The notes: a model not told the origin generated them from the letters alone. A DNA stretch of 40,117 bases from Deltaproteobacteria bacterium (GCA_019313825.1 JAFDAM010000018.1:1-40117), one strand, 5' to 3'; positions 26,355 to 35,909 are shown, counted from the stretch's first letter. Numbers and translations: made by a program.

Positions 26355-27374
26355 TTAGAGAGGTACGCAACCTTTAACGCTTCCATACCCATTAATCACC
26401 TTTTCCCAGAGTCTAACTAAGTGGATGCCGATACCTCCGCGAAGAAACATAACCGCTATTACAAAAACGGCCCCTAAGAGCATAGGCCATCGCGCCGGCA
26501 TATACAGACTGGCAAAGTATTCTAAAAGCACTATTACAATAGCGCCAATTATGGGGCCAAAGAACATTCTGGTGCCTCCGATTATTACCATAAGGAGCAC
26601 CACAGTCGACATGGCAACACCGGTATGATCCGGATGAAACACTCCCAGATATTGGCTGAATAACATGCCGGCAATACCTGCGAATATGCCTGCAATAATG
26701 AAGGCGATATATTTGTATAGCCAAGTATTGTAGCCCAGACAGCGCATTCTTGGCTCCTGATCCCGAACGCCCTGCAGGGCGTAACCAAAGGGAGATTTTA
26801 CTATTAGATATAAGAGGATATAGCAGATGATAAGCACAAACAGCACAAAGAAACAGAAATATGTGGCGTTCCATGTAAATCCAGGGAGACCAAGATTGGG
26901 GAGTGCTATACCTATTATTCCATCAGAACCCTGGGTCATTGACCGCCACTTTACTGCAACATAATAGACCAATCGCCCCAGGGCCAGTGTGACCAGCAAG
27001 AAGTATACACCTGTTACCCTGAGAGCTACGATGCCGAAAGCCGCAGCCACAAGCCCTGTGGCCAAGATACTGAGGGGCCCGCTCACCCAGAAGCTTTCAA
27101 TCCCATATCGCGTTACCAGAATTGCATAGACGTACCCCCCTATTCCGAAGTAAGCCGCATGGCCTAATGATGTAAGCCCCGTATATCCCCAGATAAGATT
27201 CAGACTCATGGCAAAGATAGCAAAAACAAAAACCTTGGTTATCATAGTCTGAAGATAGGTGGGTACCAGCAGAGGGAACATTGTAAACAGCAGCAGACCG
27301 AAAATATAAGGGAGAAGGCGAACAAGCTGTTCTTGTGATGACCGTTTTATTGGTTCCAGGGCTATTCCTCCCAT
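26355..27374 (-). CDS. livM: Branched-chain-type ABC transporter permease LivM
   Basis: The 339-aa protein has about 9-10 membrane helices. AMSLNLIWGYTGLTSLGHAAYFGIGGY is the LivM signature, and GVRDQEPRMRCLGYNT is the EAA-like loop that touches the ATPase. GGTRMFFGPIIGA completes the pattern. Its 3' end overlaps the true livG start by about 37 bp. It imports amino acids or other small carboxyl/amide compounds across the inner membrane together with LivH. Confidence 0.9.
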   Translation of the reverse strand: MGGIALEPIKRSSQEQLVRLLPYIFGLLLFTMFPLLVPTYLQTMITKVFVFAIFAMSLNLIWGYTGLTSLGHAAYFGIGGYVYAILVTRYGIESFWVSGPLSILATGLVAAAFGIVALRVTGVYFLLVTLALGRLVYYVAVKWRSMTQGSDGIIGIALPNLGLPGFTWNATYFCFFVLFVLIICYILLYLIVKSPFGYALQGVRDQEPRMRCLGYNTWLYKYIAFIIAGIFAGIAGMLFSQYLGVFHPDHTGVAMSTVVLLMVIIGGTRMFFGPIIGAIVIVLLEYFASLYMPARWPMLLGAVFVIAVMFLRGGIGIHLVRLWEKVINGYGSVKGCVPL

Positions 27375-27454
27375 ATTTCAATGGCTTTCACGGCTAAAGA
27401 TCCTGACAGTTTCGTCAATTTTTACTACACTTAGGTCCTGGAGGTAGTTAGACA

Positions 27455-27530
27455 TAGATACTGGATGCTGGATAAAACAGATAAATATTCTTATATATCC
27501 AGGATCGGGCATCCATTTTCCGGCATCGTT
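27455..27530. repeat. GGATGCTGGAT repeat between livM and livH
   Basis: tactggatgctggat and a diverged complement (atccaggatcgggcatcca) flank about 30 AT-rich bp. It belongs to the same family as 723-795. Its position inside the transporter operon suggests later insertion. Confidence 0.45.
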
Positions 27531-27558
27531 TCGCCAAACTCAGTAAAATGTTATTACA

Positions 27559-28419
27559 TCAAGCCATAGTTCGCCCCATCAGTCCGGTGGGTCTGAACAA
27601 TAACATTATTATAAGCACAATATAGATAGTAAATGAGGCCAGGTCCGGAATAAATGCCTTGCCAAGTGCATCGATCATCCCTATCACTAAGGCGCCAATC
27701 AGGGTCCCAAGCACGGAACCGGGCCCCCCTACTACGACCACGATCAGTGCATAGAGTAAGACCTCCATGGGCATGGAGAAGATGAAACTCATCATGGGAG
27801 TGCCGATAGCACCGGAAAATCCTCCTGCGAAGGCACCCAAGGCAAAAACAGCACCATATATCAACTCGTGGTTAATACCCAGGCCCCTTGTCATCTCGTT
27901 ATCGTCCATTCCCGCCCGGACAATTGCCCCGATCCGCGTCCTGTCAATCAACCACCACAGTCCAATAAATGCGATTAAACCAACAGCTATGACCCCAAGG
28001 CGATACCCAGGAAAGCTCCGCCCTCCGATATCTACGGTAAAAGCCATGAAAGGCGGGGGGTTGGTCATCCTACCATGCCCCCCGTATATCCAGAGAATCA
28101 CGTTTTCAAAAATATAGACAAGGCCAAGGGTCAGCAATACCTGGTCATCAAGTCGATTGTAGATACGGCGCAGGAATAATCTCTCAATCACCAGGCCGAT
28201 CAAGCCCGCAGCGATACTTCCCGATAAGACAGCTACCAAGAAGTTACCGCCGGCACCAACAACAGTATACCCAATAAAGCCGCCGACCATGAACATTGCC
28301 CCATGGGTCAGATTAAGAATACCCATTAGCCCAAGGGTCAATGAAAAGCCCATGGATAAAAGAAAAAGTATCATCCCGAATGAGATCCCGTTTAATAAAT
28401 GTATCGCCATCAGGGACAT
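27559..28419 (-). CDS. livH: Branched-chain-type ABC transporter permease LivH
   Basis: The 286-aa protein from the ATG at 28419 is preferred over the track's TTG at 28437, because GGGAG lies 6 nt before this ATG. NGISFGMILFLLSMGFSLTLGLMGILNLTHGAMFM is the LivH signature, and GINHELIYGAVFALGAFAGG the cytoplasmic loop. About 8 membrane helices. It partners LivM. A 139-bp gap (28420-28509 plus the repeat region downstream) shows no other gene. Confidence 0.9.
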   Translation of the reverse strand: MSLMAIHLLNGISFGMILFLLSMGFSLTLGLMGILNLTHGAMFMVGGFIGYTVVGAGGNFLVAVLSGSIAAGLIGLVIERLFLRRIYNRLDDQVLLTLGLVYIFENVILWIYGGHGRMTNPPPFMAFTVDIGGRSFPGYRLGVIAVGLIAFIGLWWLIDRTRIGAIVRAGMDDNEMTRGLGINHELIYGAVFALGAFAGGFSGAIGTPMMSFIFSMPMEVLLYALIVVVVGGPGSVLGTLIGALVIGMIDALGKAFIPDLASFTIYIVLIIMLLFRPTGLMGRTMA

Positions 28420-28509
28420 CTTATTCTCCCACTCCAAAACTTTTCCACGCCTGAAAAACGCTATCTCTCAAGTTACTGCCCCCAATTACGTAAAAGCACA
28501 AAATGGGGA

Positions 28510-29733
28510 CTACTTCTTTGCTGCTCCTTTTATATCGTCAGGTTCACGAGCTTCCACCTGTTCATAAGTGAAAATGTCCTTATAACGATAAAAATCACCT
28601 TCTTTGATAATCCTGAGGATATAGCTGTTTGCGATTATAAGACCTTCATTTGTAAAGGATACAGGCCCCCAAGGAGTTTCAAACTTCGTCTTTTTCAATG
28701 TATCGTTGAGTACCTTCTTTGAAGTATTGCCCCCTGCGGCTTTGATGGCCTGTAAAGCTATTGACACCGAATTATATGCTGTTGCACCTTCCGCCTGGTA
28801 AGGGTGTTTTCCTTCTTTCTCACTTAAGTGGCCATATTGCTTCATCCATCGATCCCTCCAAGCCGCTGAACCTGAAGTATCTATACCTGCCTCGTATGCA
28901 TTGATAGCGATTATACCTAAACAGTTGTCACCTATCTCTTTCATGCTCATTGAGCCGAGGGTCGGGTCACCTGAAATAACAAGGGGCATTTTCATGCCAT
29001 AGGCATAGTACTGTTTTACAAATTGGACATTGTGGTGAGGCACCATCCAATATAAAACTACATCTGCATCTTTCATGGAAGAAAGATACGGTCCATAGTC
29101 CATTGTATCCATGGGCGCTCTTATTCGCTGAACGATCTTGCCTCCCCGGCTTACAAAGGCATCCATGGCGCCATCGGCAAAGTCCTCCCCTGAAGCAAAG
29201 TCATCATGAATTACAACAGCCGTTCTTGCTCCCATTTTATCATAGGCATAATAACCAAGCGGATAGCTTCGGCCACGGAGTGTTCCTTTGGGAAGATACA
29301 CATTTCCGCCACCGAGTCGAAGCATCTCTATACGGCCCTCAGCCACAAACAGGAATGGTATTCCGATACCTTTAAGATAAGACGCAACTGCTGAAGCGGC
29401 ATGAGAAGTTATGGGGCCTATAACAACATGGACCTTGTCGGCCTCAACCATCTTTCTGGCCTTATCCACCGCAGTTGCAGGTGCGCTCCCGGAATCCTCT
29501 ATGATCAGTTTTATGGGCCTGCCGGCAATTTCCCATCCGAATTCCTCGCAAGCCAGCTTTGCCGCATTAACCATCCATGGATTTTCAAGTGAACTCATGC
29601 CGGTATAACACGCCAGGAACCCCACTTTGATGGGCTCGGCGGCGGCTGTTGTTGAAGGTAATGATACCACAGGCAATACTGTTAAAAAAAACACCAAAGA
29701 AAGTCCAATCAATATTGTAGATATTCTCTTCAT
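28510..29733 (-). CDS. ABC transporter periplasmic substrate-binding protein (LivK-like)
   Basis: The 407-aa protein starts at the ATG at 29733, 8 nt after AGGAGG; the track's TTG at 29739 is too close to that site. A signal peptide (KRISTILIGLSLVFFLTVLP, to about residue 33) is followed by the type I binding-protein fold: KVGFLACYTGMSS, DSGSAPATAVDKARKMVEADKVHVVIGP. Ligands of this family include amino acids, amides, urea and aromatic acids, so specificity is open. It leads the Liv operon and is preceded by about 320 bp without a gene. Confidence 0.88.
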   Translation of the reverse strand: MKRISTILIGLSLVFFLTVLPVVSLPSTTAAAEPIKVGFLACYTGMSSLENPWMVNAAKLACEEFGWEIAGRPIKLIIEDSGSAPATAVDKARKMVEADKVHVVIGPITSHAASAVASYLKGIGIPFLFVAEGRIEMLRLGGGNVYLPKGTLRGRSYPLGYYAYDKMGARTAVVIHDDFASGEDFADGAMDAFVSRGGKIVQRIRAPMDTMDYGPYLSSMKDADVVLYWMVPHHNVQFVKQYYAYGMKMPLVISGDPTLGSMSMKEIGDNCLGIIAINAYEAGIDTSGSAAWRDRWMKQYGHLSEKEGKHPYQAEGATAYNSVSIALQAIKAAGGNTSKKVLNDTLKKTKFETPWGPVSFTNEGLIIANSYILRIIKEGDFYRYKDIFTYEQVEAREPDDIKGAAKK

Positions 29734-30060
29734 GTCCAAAGCCTCCTTTCTAAAGGTTCCATCATGCTCGGCATTACAGGCCTTCTCGAGCTTATCTTTA
29801 GTGATCTTTTCTGTCTCTCACCTCCCTTCCTATCTCTATTCATTGGCTTTTAAATGATTCTTGCACATACAATCTACTCTCAATAAATCAGGGGGGCAAA
29901 CATGAAGTTAGTGAGAAAAAATATCTCCCCCTGCGCCTTAAGTCTTGTGCCTTGTCAAAGATCCCGATTTGTCGGGGCGCCACTTGGCATCCCTGATCTG
30001 ATTACTAAAAAAGAGTTATGCCGTGCCTATCAGTGTATGGCCCCTTCACGCATTCTCACC

Positions 30061-32205
30061 CTATGCCTTATAGACCCTGCACAATAACGACCTTAAGGGA
30101 TTGCAGCTCATGGCCTCGTCAGCCTCCACCCAGTCCGTCAACACATTGATATTGGACTCCCACACGCCGTGCAGACTGGGCTCCGCCTCCTTATCCTCCG
30201 GGAACCACCAACCATGCTGCGCATGTACGACTCGGGGATCAAGCCCTGTTGTAAATTTAGCTCTCTGCTTTACCCTGCCTCTTGGCGATTCGATCCAAAC
30301 CCAATCCCCATCATTGATCGCAAGGCCATTTGCGGTTTCGGGATGAATCTCGATAATTGGGTCAGGGTTAAGTTTTCTTAGATTTTCTATCTGTCTGAAT
30401 TCGGAATGGAAAAAGCCTTTAATCCTGCCGCCGGTAGTGAGAACCAGGGGGAATTCTTTTGCCAATTCGGGCGAACTTATCGGGCTTTCCGGAGGTTCTT
30501 TGTGGTGTGGCAAGGGATCGTAGCCCAGGCTCTCCATAACATTGGAATAAAGCTCGAATTTTTTAGAGGGGGTTGAGAAGCCCACCTTCTCATACTTCTT
30601 GTATTTAAAAGAGTGCGGCAGGGACGCAAATCCCTTTTCCCTCATATCATCAAAGGTTATCCCGGCGGGCTTGAGTGATTCAGCCATATAACCTTCAACA
30701 TCAGAGGGATCGCTTTCTCCCAGCCTCTTTCCCAGTTCACAGTATATCCACCAATCGCTCCTACGTTCATCAATCTGCTCAACGGCCTTTTGACGAATCC
30801 CATACCCCCAATCACACTGGTTTAGATGGATTTCATCCTTTTCCAACCACATGGCGGCCGGAAGTACGATATCCGCCAGCTCCGCGGTAGGAGTCATATA
30901 AAGCTCGCTTATTGCCATGAATTCCACTTTCTTCAAGGCTTCATAGACCTTTTTTGTATTGGCGGCGCATACCATGGGATTATACCCGCTATAAAACAGT
31001 ACTCTCAACGGATAAGGTTTTCCGGTTATTATTGAGTTCAAAGCTATGGCAGGAATCATGGGCCAGAAGCCGGAGGTAATCAGTTTAAACTGATCGCTGG
31101 TCAGACGCTTCTTGACCATTTCAGGAGAAAGCCTGTCGTGGAGTTCAAGATAGCTGGTGGTGCCTTTCACTGTCCTGTCACAGACAACGTTTCCACCCGG
31201 GATATCAAAATTGTCTGTCAGGCCGATCATGCACAAGAGGGCTCTAATGGTCTGGGTGGTGCTCACAAGCTGTTCAATGGCTACGCCGGGATGGAGGATC
31301 GCGGGCTTTGAAGTCGCATACATCCTGGCCGCTTTTATAATCTTTTCGGAAGGAACCCAAGTGATCTCAGCGACTTTTTCAGGAGGGTACTCCTGCACCC
31401 TTTCCTTTAGCTGCTCAAAACCGAAGGTCCATTTTTCCACAAACTCCTTGTCATACAGCTCCTCATTGATGATGACATTAAGCATGCCCAACGCCAGCGC
31501 CGCATCGGCGCCAGGTCTTACCTTTAGCCATAAATGCGCTTTTGAAGCCTCCTCCGTATACCTGGGATCGACCACTATGAGCTTTTTTACTTTTTTTATG
31601 GCATCTCTAAAACCCACGGCGCATGGGTGGGGAGAATCATCACTGGTAAAAGATGCCTGACTCCCCCAGGAGAGGATGCACTCAGGGATAACATCATAAG
31701 GATAATACATCCTTGGAAACCAGCCTGCTTCAAAATGACCGCCCGCTGTGATTTCCAGGGTCCGTACTTTTGGCACATAGCAGACATGTCCTTCAGAGAA
31801 ATAGTTTGGTGTACCGATGATATTTGCCAGCCTGTAGAGTTGTGACATGATGTTCCGATCTGTTCCCACACCAACGGCTATAGCCTCAGGACCGTGCTCC
31901 TCCCTGACCTCTTTCATTTTATCTGCTATCGTGTCCAAAGCCTCATCCCAGCTTATTCTCTCCCACTTGCCTTCACCCCGCTCACCAGCTCTCTTCATGG
32001 GAAACCCTAATCGATCAGGATGGTAAAGATGATATGCGGATGAAAGCCCTTTAATGCACAGCTTCCCTTTGCTAATAGGGTGCTCTGGGTTGCCTTCAAT
32101 CTTGACCACCTTGCCTTCTTTCACATGAACCAACGCGCCGCATCCCCCGTGATCCATGCGGCAGGTAGATTTGAGTATGGTCGTATCTGATTTTTTTTCG
32201 TTCAT
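30061..32205 (-). CDS. Molybdopterin (Mo/W bis-MGD) oxidoreductase 2, Cys-to-Asp Fe-S variant
   Basis: The 714-aa enzyme has the same domain order as oxidoreductase 1: RISWDEALDTI, VCYVPK with Cys142 as likely metal ligand, MTPTAELADIVLPAAMWLEKD, and a C-terminal MGD domain ending CNPLRSLLCRVYKA. The N-terminal cluster motif is Cys15-x2-Asp18-x3-Cys22 with Cys50, so the second cluster ligand is Asp (codon GAT, two changes from any Cys codon). No Tat signal. Strong GAGGAGG site. It lies 32 bp after the Mo-hydroxylase large subunit, probably in one operon. The reaction is unknown. Confidence 0.88.
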   Translation of the reverse strand: MNEKKSDTTILKSTCRMDHGGCGALVHVKEGKVVKIEGNPEHPISKGKLCIKGLSSAYHLYHPDRLGFPMKRAGERGEGKWERISWDEALDTIADKMKEVREEHGPEAIAVGVGTDRNIMSQLYRLANIIGTPNYFSEGHVCYVPKVRTLEITAGGHFEAGWFPRMYYPYDVIPECILSWGSQASFTSDDSPHPCAVGFRDAIKKVKKLIVVDPRYTEEASKAHLWLKVRPGADAALALGMLNVIINEELYDKEFVEKWTFGFEQLKERVQEYPPEKVAEITWVPSEKIIKAARMYATSKPAILHPGVAIEQLVSTTQTIRALLCMIGLTDNFDIPGGNVVCDRTVKGTTSYLELHDRLSPEMVKKRLTSDQFKLITSGFWPMIPAIALNSIITGKPYPLRVLFYSGYNPMVCAANTKKVYEALKKVEFMAISELYMTPTAELADIVLPAAMWLEKDEIHLNQCDWGYGIRQKAVEQIDERRSDWWIYCELGKRLGESDPSDVEGYMAESLKPAGITFDDMREKGFASLPHSFKYKKYEKVGFSTPSKKFELYSNVMESLGYDPLPHHKEPPESPISSPELAKEFPLVLTTGGRIKGFFHSEFRQIENLRKLNPDPIIEIHPETANGLAINDGDWVWIESPRGRVKQRAKFTTGLDPRVVHAQHGWWFPEDKEAEPSLHGVWESNINVLTDWVEADEAMSCNPLRSLLCRVYKA

Positions 32206-32237
32206 TGTTTTTTCCTCCTCGTTCTTTAATTTTGGGA

Positions 32238-34529
32238 TCAGATCTTCTCTCTTTTCGCTTCCATTGACTTGAGTATCTTTTCAGGCGTTATTGGTAAATC
32301 CGTAACCCTGACACCTACAGCATCATAGACAGCATTTGCAATGGCCGGAGCAATGGGAACCATAGCTGCCTCTCCGACCCCCTTGGCGCCGAACGGACCG
32401 GTTGAAACAGGTTTTTCGTACTGTATGATCTCCATATCCGGCATATCTGCTGCTCCGGGAATCTTGTAGGTAATATAATTGTCGGCTTCAAGGTAACCAG
32501 TCTCAGGATTAATCGTGTAGTCCTCTGTTAAGGCATAACCGATACCCTGTGAAGCGCCTCCCTCAAGCTGACTCTCAACGGTTTGAGGGTTTATAGCCCT
32601 TCCCACATCGCAAACAATCACTAGTTTTATGACATTTACTTCGCCGGACTCAGTATCTACCCCCACTTCCGCAAAGCTTGCCCCCACAGGCGGCTGATTA
32701 TCTTCCGGTGAATACGACCCTTTGGCAGCCAAATGGTTGTGATCATCTTCGTAATTATAGATGGCATCCTTTGCCACGTCAGCCACAGACACCCCTTTAT
32801 CCGGGGACCCTTTCACACTGATCCACCTGTCTTTCACATCCAGGTCTTCGGGATGCGCTTCAAGCATCTTGGCCGCTCTTTCAAATAGCAGCTTTTTAAG
32901 CTCTGTCGCACCTTTTACGGTAGCGTTCCCAATCTGAAAAAGGCCGCCGCTGGCGTGCATCCCTTGATCGAAAAAGGTTGTATCCGTATCACCCGTATGG
33001 ATAATAATATCTTCATAACGAATCCCAAGTGTCTCTGCAGCGATCTGCGAAATAGTACCATGTATGTTCTGCCCTAAATCCACACACCCTGCAGCCAGGT
33101 TGACTGTCCCGTCTTCGTTAAATTTCAAATGCACATTTCTGTGCTGAGTAGCCCCAATGGAACCTGAAACATGCATAAACATGGCCATCCCGACCCCATA
33201 ACGTTTAGTCCCCTCCCTTCTTCCGCCTCTTTTCTCTTTCAAGCCGATTTTTTCTGCTCCCAGCCTAAGACAATCATCAAAGGTGGACGTCTCAAGGGCA
33301 TAATTGGCAGGGCCGAATTCGCCCACTTTCTTTGTATTTTTCAGTCGTAGCTCCAGGGGATCCATCCCCAGTTTCTCGGCGGCCATGTCCATAAGCTGCT
33401 CAAGCGCCCACATGGCAGGCGGATTGCCATACCCCCTGCAGCCTCCCGAGACCGGGATGTTGGTGTAAACAGCATCTGCAATTTCATATACGTTGGGACA
33501 AGTATAGAGACTGGCAAAGCATCCCATGGCCACGTTTGTGGCATTGGAGTTATGAGTAAAATAAGCGCCGCCTTGAACTACAACCTTGTTTTGGAGTGCG
33601 CTTATGGTGCCGTCTTTCCGCACTCCAATCTTGCCGGTCATGATATGAGCTTCTCTGGTCTCGGTCGTACGAAAGTCCTCCTCTCTCGAATACTCAAGCT
33701 TCACGGGCCTGCCCGCCTTTTTCGCCAAGGCGACACAGACAGGCTCAGCAACAAAGCTGCCGTATTTCCCCCAGCCCCCGCCAATATGAAGCGTTTTCCA
33801 CCTGATCATTCCCACAGGCATATCGAACAATTCCGCGAGTTTTCTCCTATGGAGAAAGGGATGCTGGCTCATGGACCAGATGGTTAATCTCCCCGAGGCA
33901 TCAAAGTCTGCCACACAGGTAGTCGGTTCCATCTGGCACATGTGTTGTTTAGAGGATTTGAAGGTCTGTTCAACCACAACATGGGCTTCCTTAAAACCCT
34001 CTTCCACGTCACCCCTGTTTGCAAGACAAGGGAAGGTCAAGGCAATATTGTTTTTGGCAAAATCATGAATCCTCGGCTGACCGGGGTTCGATGCTTCAAG
34101 AGAATCAAACACCGCAGGCAGTTCTTCATATTCCACCTCTATCAACACAAGGGCCTCTTCTGCAACGCCCGCATTGATTGCCGCAACGGCGGCTATCTTG
34201 TCTCCGACAAAGCGGGCCTTATCGCTCAAAACATACATATCCGGGAGCTCACCTGAGGGATCAAAGAGGCACATGTCCATCTTGTTCGGATTAAAAAGTT
34301 TATTGGGCACATCCTCAAAGGTGATGACAGCTTCAACTCCGGGAAGTTTTTCAGCTCTTGATGTATCGATCTTCAATATGTTGGCATGTGCAACCGGGCT
34401 GGTTAACAGCCTGCCTGCCAGCATTTCAGGTAGTTTAAAATCCACCGTGAAACGAGCTGCACCGGTCGCCTTCTCAAAGGCCGCCCACCGAGGAACTTTT
34501 TTCCCTACAATGGTTAATTCTTCACCCAT
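32238..34529 (-). CDS. Xanthine dehydrogenase-family molybdenum hydroxylase, large (Mo) subunit
   Basis: The 763-aa protein starts at the ATG at 34529, led by GGGGGGAGG and 1 bp after the small-subunit stop; the track start 17 codons upstream lies inside that gene. Motifs are KATGAARFTVD, HIGGGWGKYGS (249-258), GGCRGYGNPPA and, near the C-terminus, PFGAKGVGEAAM with the catalytic Glu. The CO-dehydrogenase active-site loop is absent. Family members hydroxylate N-heterocycles, aldehydes or hydroxybenzoyl-CoA using water. The substrate here is not determined. Operon order is FAD, 2Fe-2S, Mo subunit. Confidence 0.9.
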   Translation of the reverse strand: MGEELTIVGKKVPRWAAFEKATGAARFTVDFKLPEMLAGRLLTSPVAHANILKIDTSRAEKLPGVEAVITFEDVPNKLFNPNKMDMCLFDPSGELPDMYVLSDKARFVGDKIAAVAAINAGVAEEALVLIEVEYEELPAVFDSLEASNPGQPRIHDFAKNNIALTFPCLANRGDVEEGFKEAHVVVEQTFKSSKQHMCQMEPTTCVADFDASGRLTIWSMSQHPFLHRRKLAELFDMPVGMIRWKTLHIGGGWGKYGSFVAEPVCVALAKKAGRPVKLEYSREEDFRTTETREAHIMTGKIGVRKDGTISALQNKVVVQGGAYFTHNSNATNVAMGCFASLYTCPNVYEIADAVYTNIPVSGGCRGYGNPPAMWALEQLMDMAAEKLGMDPLELRLKNTKKVGEFGPANYALETSTFDDCLRLGAEKIGLKEKRGGRREGTKRYGVGMAMFMHVSGSIGATQHRNVHLKFNEDGTVNLAAGCVDLGQNIHGTISQIAAETLGIRYEDIIIHTGDTDTTFFDQGMHASGGLFQIGNATVKGATELKKLLFERAAKMLEAHPEDLDVKDRWISVKGSPDKGVSVADVAKDAIYNYEDDHNHLAAKGSYSPEDNQPPVGASFAEVGVDTESGEVNVIKLVIVCDVGRAINPQTVESQLEGGASQGIGYALTEDYTINPETGYLEADNYITYKIPGAADMPDMEIIQYEKPVSTGPFGAKGVGEAAMVPIAPAIANAVYDAVGVRVTDLPITPEKILKSMEAKREKI

Positions 34530-34530
34530 C

Positions 34531-35016
34531 TTACCTCCCCCCTTCCTTCCCCATACTCTCAGCCGCCGCCAAAATACCATCCACTATCTTTACATATCCG
34601 GTACAGCGGCACAGATTGCCCCCGATGCCTTCTTTAACCTCCTGCTCCGTGGGATCGGGATTTTCATCCAGCAGCGCCTTTGTCATCATTATCATCCCGG
34701 GAGTGCAAAAACCGCACTGGATAGCCCCATGGTCTATGAATGCCTGCTGAATGGGATGTAAACCCTCGCGTGTTGCCAAGCTTTCTATTGTCAATATATC
34801 CTTTTCCCTAACAGCTATGGCCAAGGTCGAACAAGAAAGAGTAGGTTTGCCATCAATCAGGACGGTGCAGGACCCGCATTCGCCTACCCCACAGGCGCAT
34901 TTTGTACCTGTAAGATCCAACTGCTCTCTCAACAGCTCCGCCAGAGTTACATTCGACTCTACTAAAAGTTCATAGGGCCTATCATTAATTGTAAATTTAG
35001 CGATCTCTTTTTTCAT
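34531..35016 (-). CDS. Molybdenum hydroxylase 2Fe-2S subunit (CoxS-like)
   Basis: The 161-aa protein has plant-type cluster ligands Cys42, Cys47, Cys50 and Cys62 (CGVGECGSC) and a second 2Fe-2S set Cys101, Cys104, Cys136 and Cys138 (CGFCTPG, NLCRCTGY). This is the complete two-cluster electron relay of the xanthine-oxidase family. A GGAGGAGGG site precedes the start, and it lies 20 bp after the FAD-subunit gene. Confidence 0.93.
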   Translation of the reverse strand: MKKEIAKFTINDRPYELLVESNVTLAELLREQLDLTGTKCACGVGECGSCTVLIDGKPTLSCSTLAIAVREKDILTIESLATREGLHPIQQAFIDHGAIQCGFCTPGMIMMTKALLDENPDPTEQEVKEGIGGNLCRCTGYVKIVDGILAAAESMGKEGGR

Positions 35017-35036
35017 AATGCTTTACCCTCCTCCCC

Positions 35037-35909
35037 TTATGCCTTTGCCCTTTCCAAGGTCTTGTTTAGTGCCCGTTTCACCAGAATCCCAGCAGCCTCC
35101 TTCCTGTATTCGGCTGTAGAGCGAAGGTCGGTAATAGGTTTTGTCTCTTGGGATGCTGCCTGGGATGCCGCTTCAATTACATCTTGATCAAGTTCCCGGC
35201 CATTAAGAAGGGCCTCTGCCTTCTTTGCCCTGAATACGGTCGGCGCAACAGCGCCCAGAGCAATCCTGGCCTGCTTACAAATACCATCCGTAATTGTTAT
35301 CCATACTGCCACGCAAACCTTGGAAATATCAGCCCTGGTCCTCACCAGATGCTGGTATGAACCTCTCGTTCCGGGCATGACACTGGGCAAGATCACTTCG
35401 GTGACCATATCTCCCGGCTCCAGAACAGTTTGCCCTACTCCAATATAGAAATCTTCAATGGGCAGAATCTTTTCACCGGATGTGTTAACGATTTTCAGTT
35501 CTGCATCCAAAGCCAGCAGACTTGTCGCCATATCGGATGCCGGCGTCCCCACACAGAGGTTTCCAACCATGGTGCCCATACTCTTGACCTGATGTGAGGG
35601 CAGTTGATGGGCAGCCTCATACAGAATGGAATAATCTTTCCGAATAACGGGTGAAAGCTCGATGGAGCGAATAGTAGTAAGGGCACCGAATCTTAAACCA
35701 TCGCCGCCGTTACCATCGATATAGTCCAGGCCCTGTATCTTTTTTATATTCAGTATGAAGGCCGGCTTGATTTTACGGTGCCTCAATCTCGGCATAATGT
35801 CTACGCCACCGGCAAGTAGTTTCCCCTTGTCGGCATAATCGGAAAGAAGACTTACTGCTTCTTCAATCGTCGCCGGTTCAACGTACTCAAAAGGCTTTAG
35901 ACTTTGCAT
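35037..35909 (-). CDS. Molybdenum hydroxylase FAD-binding subunit (CoxM-like)
   Basis: The 290-aa protein has the FAD motifs LLAGGVDIMPRLR (about 33-45) and GTMVGNLCVGTPASDM (about 112-127) of the CoxM/XdhB family. There is no extra 4Fe-4S insertion of the kind found in 4-hydroxybenzoyl-CoA reductase, which argues against that enzyme. It is the first gene of the minus-strand run and faces the sigma54 activator across 770 bp of repeat-containing DNA. Confidence 0.9.
   Translation of the reverse strand: MQSLKPFEYVEPATIEEAVSLLSDYADKGKLLAGGVDIMPRLRHRKIKPAFILNIKKIQGLDYIDGNGGDGLRFGALTTIRSIELSPVIRKDYSILYEAAHQLPSHQVKSMGTMVGNLCVGTPASDMATSLLALDAELKIVNTSGEKILPIEDFYIGVGQTVLEPGDMVTEVILPSVMPGTRGSYQHLVRTRADISKVCVAVWITITDGICKQARIALGAVAPTVFRAKKAEALLNGRELDQDVIEAASQAASQETKPITDLRSTAEYRKEAAGILVKRALNKTLERAKA

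Noticed and set aside
32238-34529. CO dehydrogenase large subunit (coxL)
   Set aside because: The CO-dehydrogenase active-site loop is absent; GGCRGYGNP fits other xanthine-oxidase-family enzymes.
35037-35909. 4-hydroxybenzoyl-CoA reductase FAD subunit
   Set aside because: The extra 4Fe-4S insertion with its cysteines is missing.
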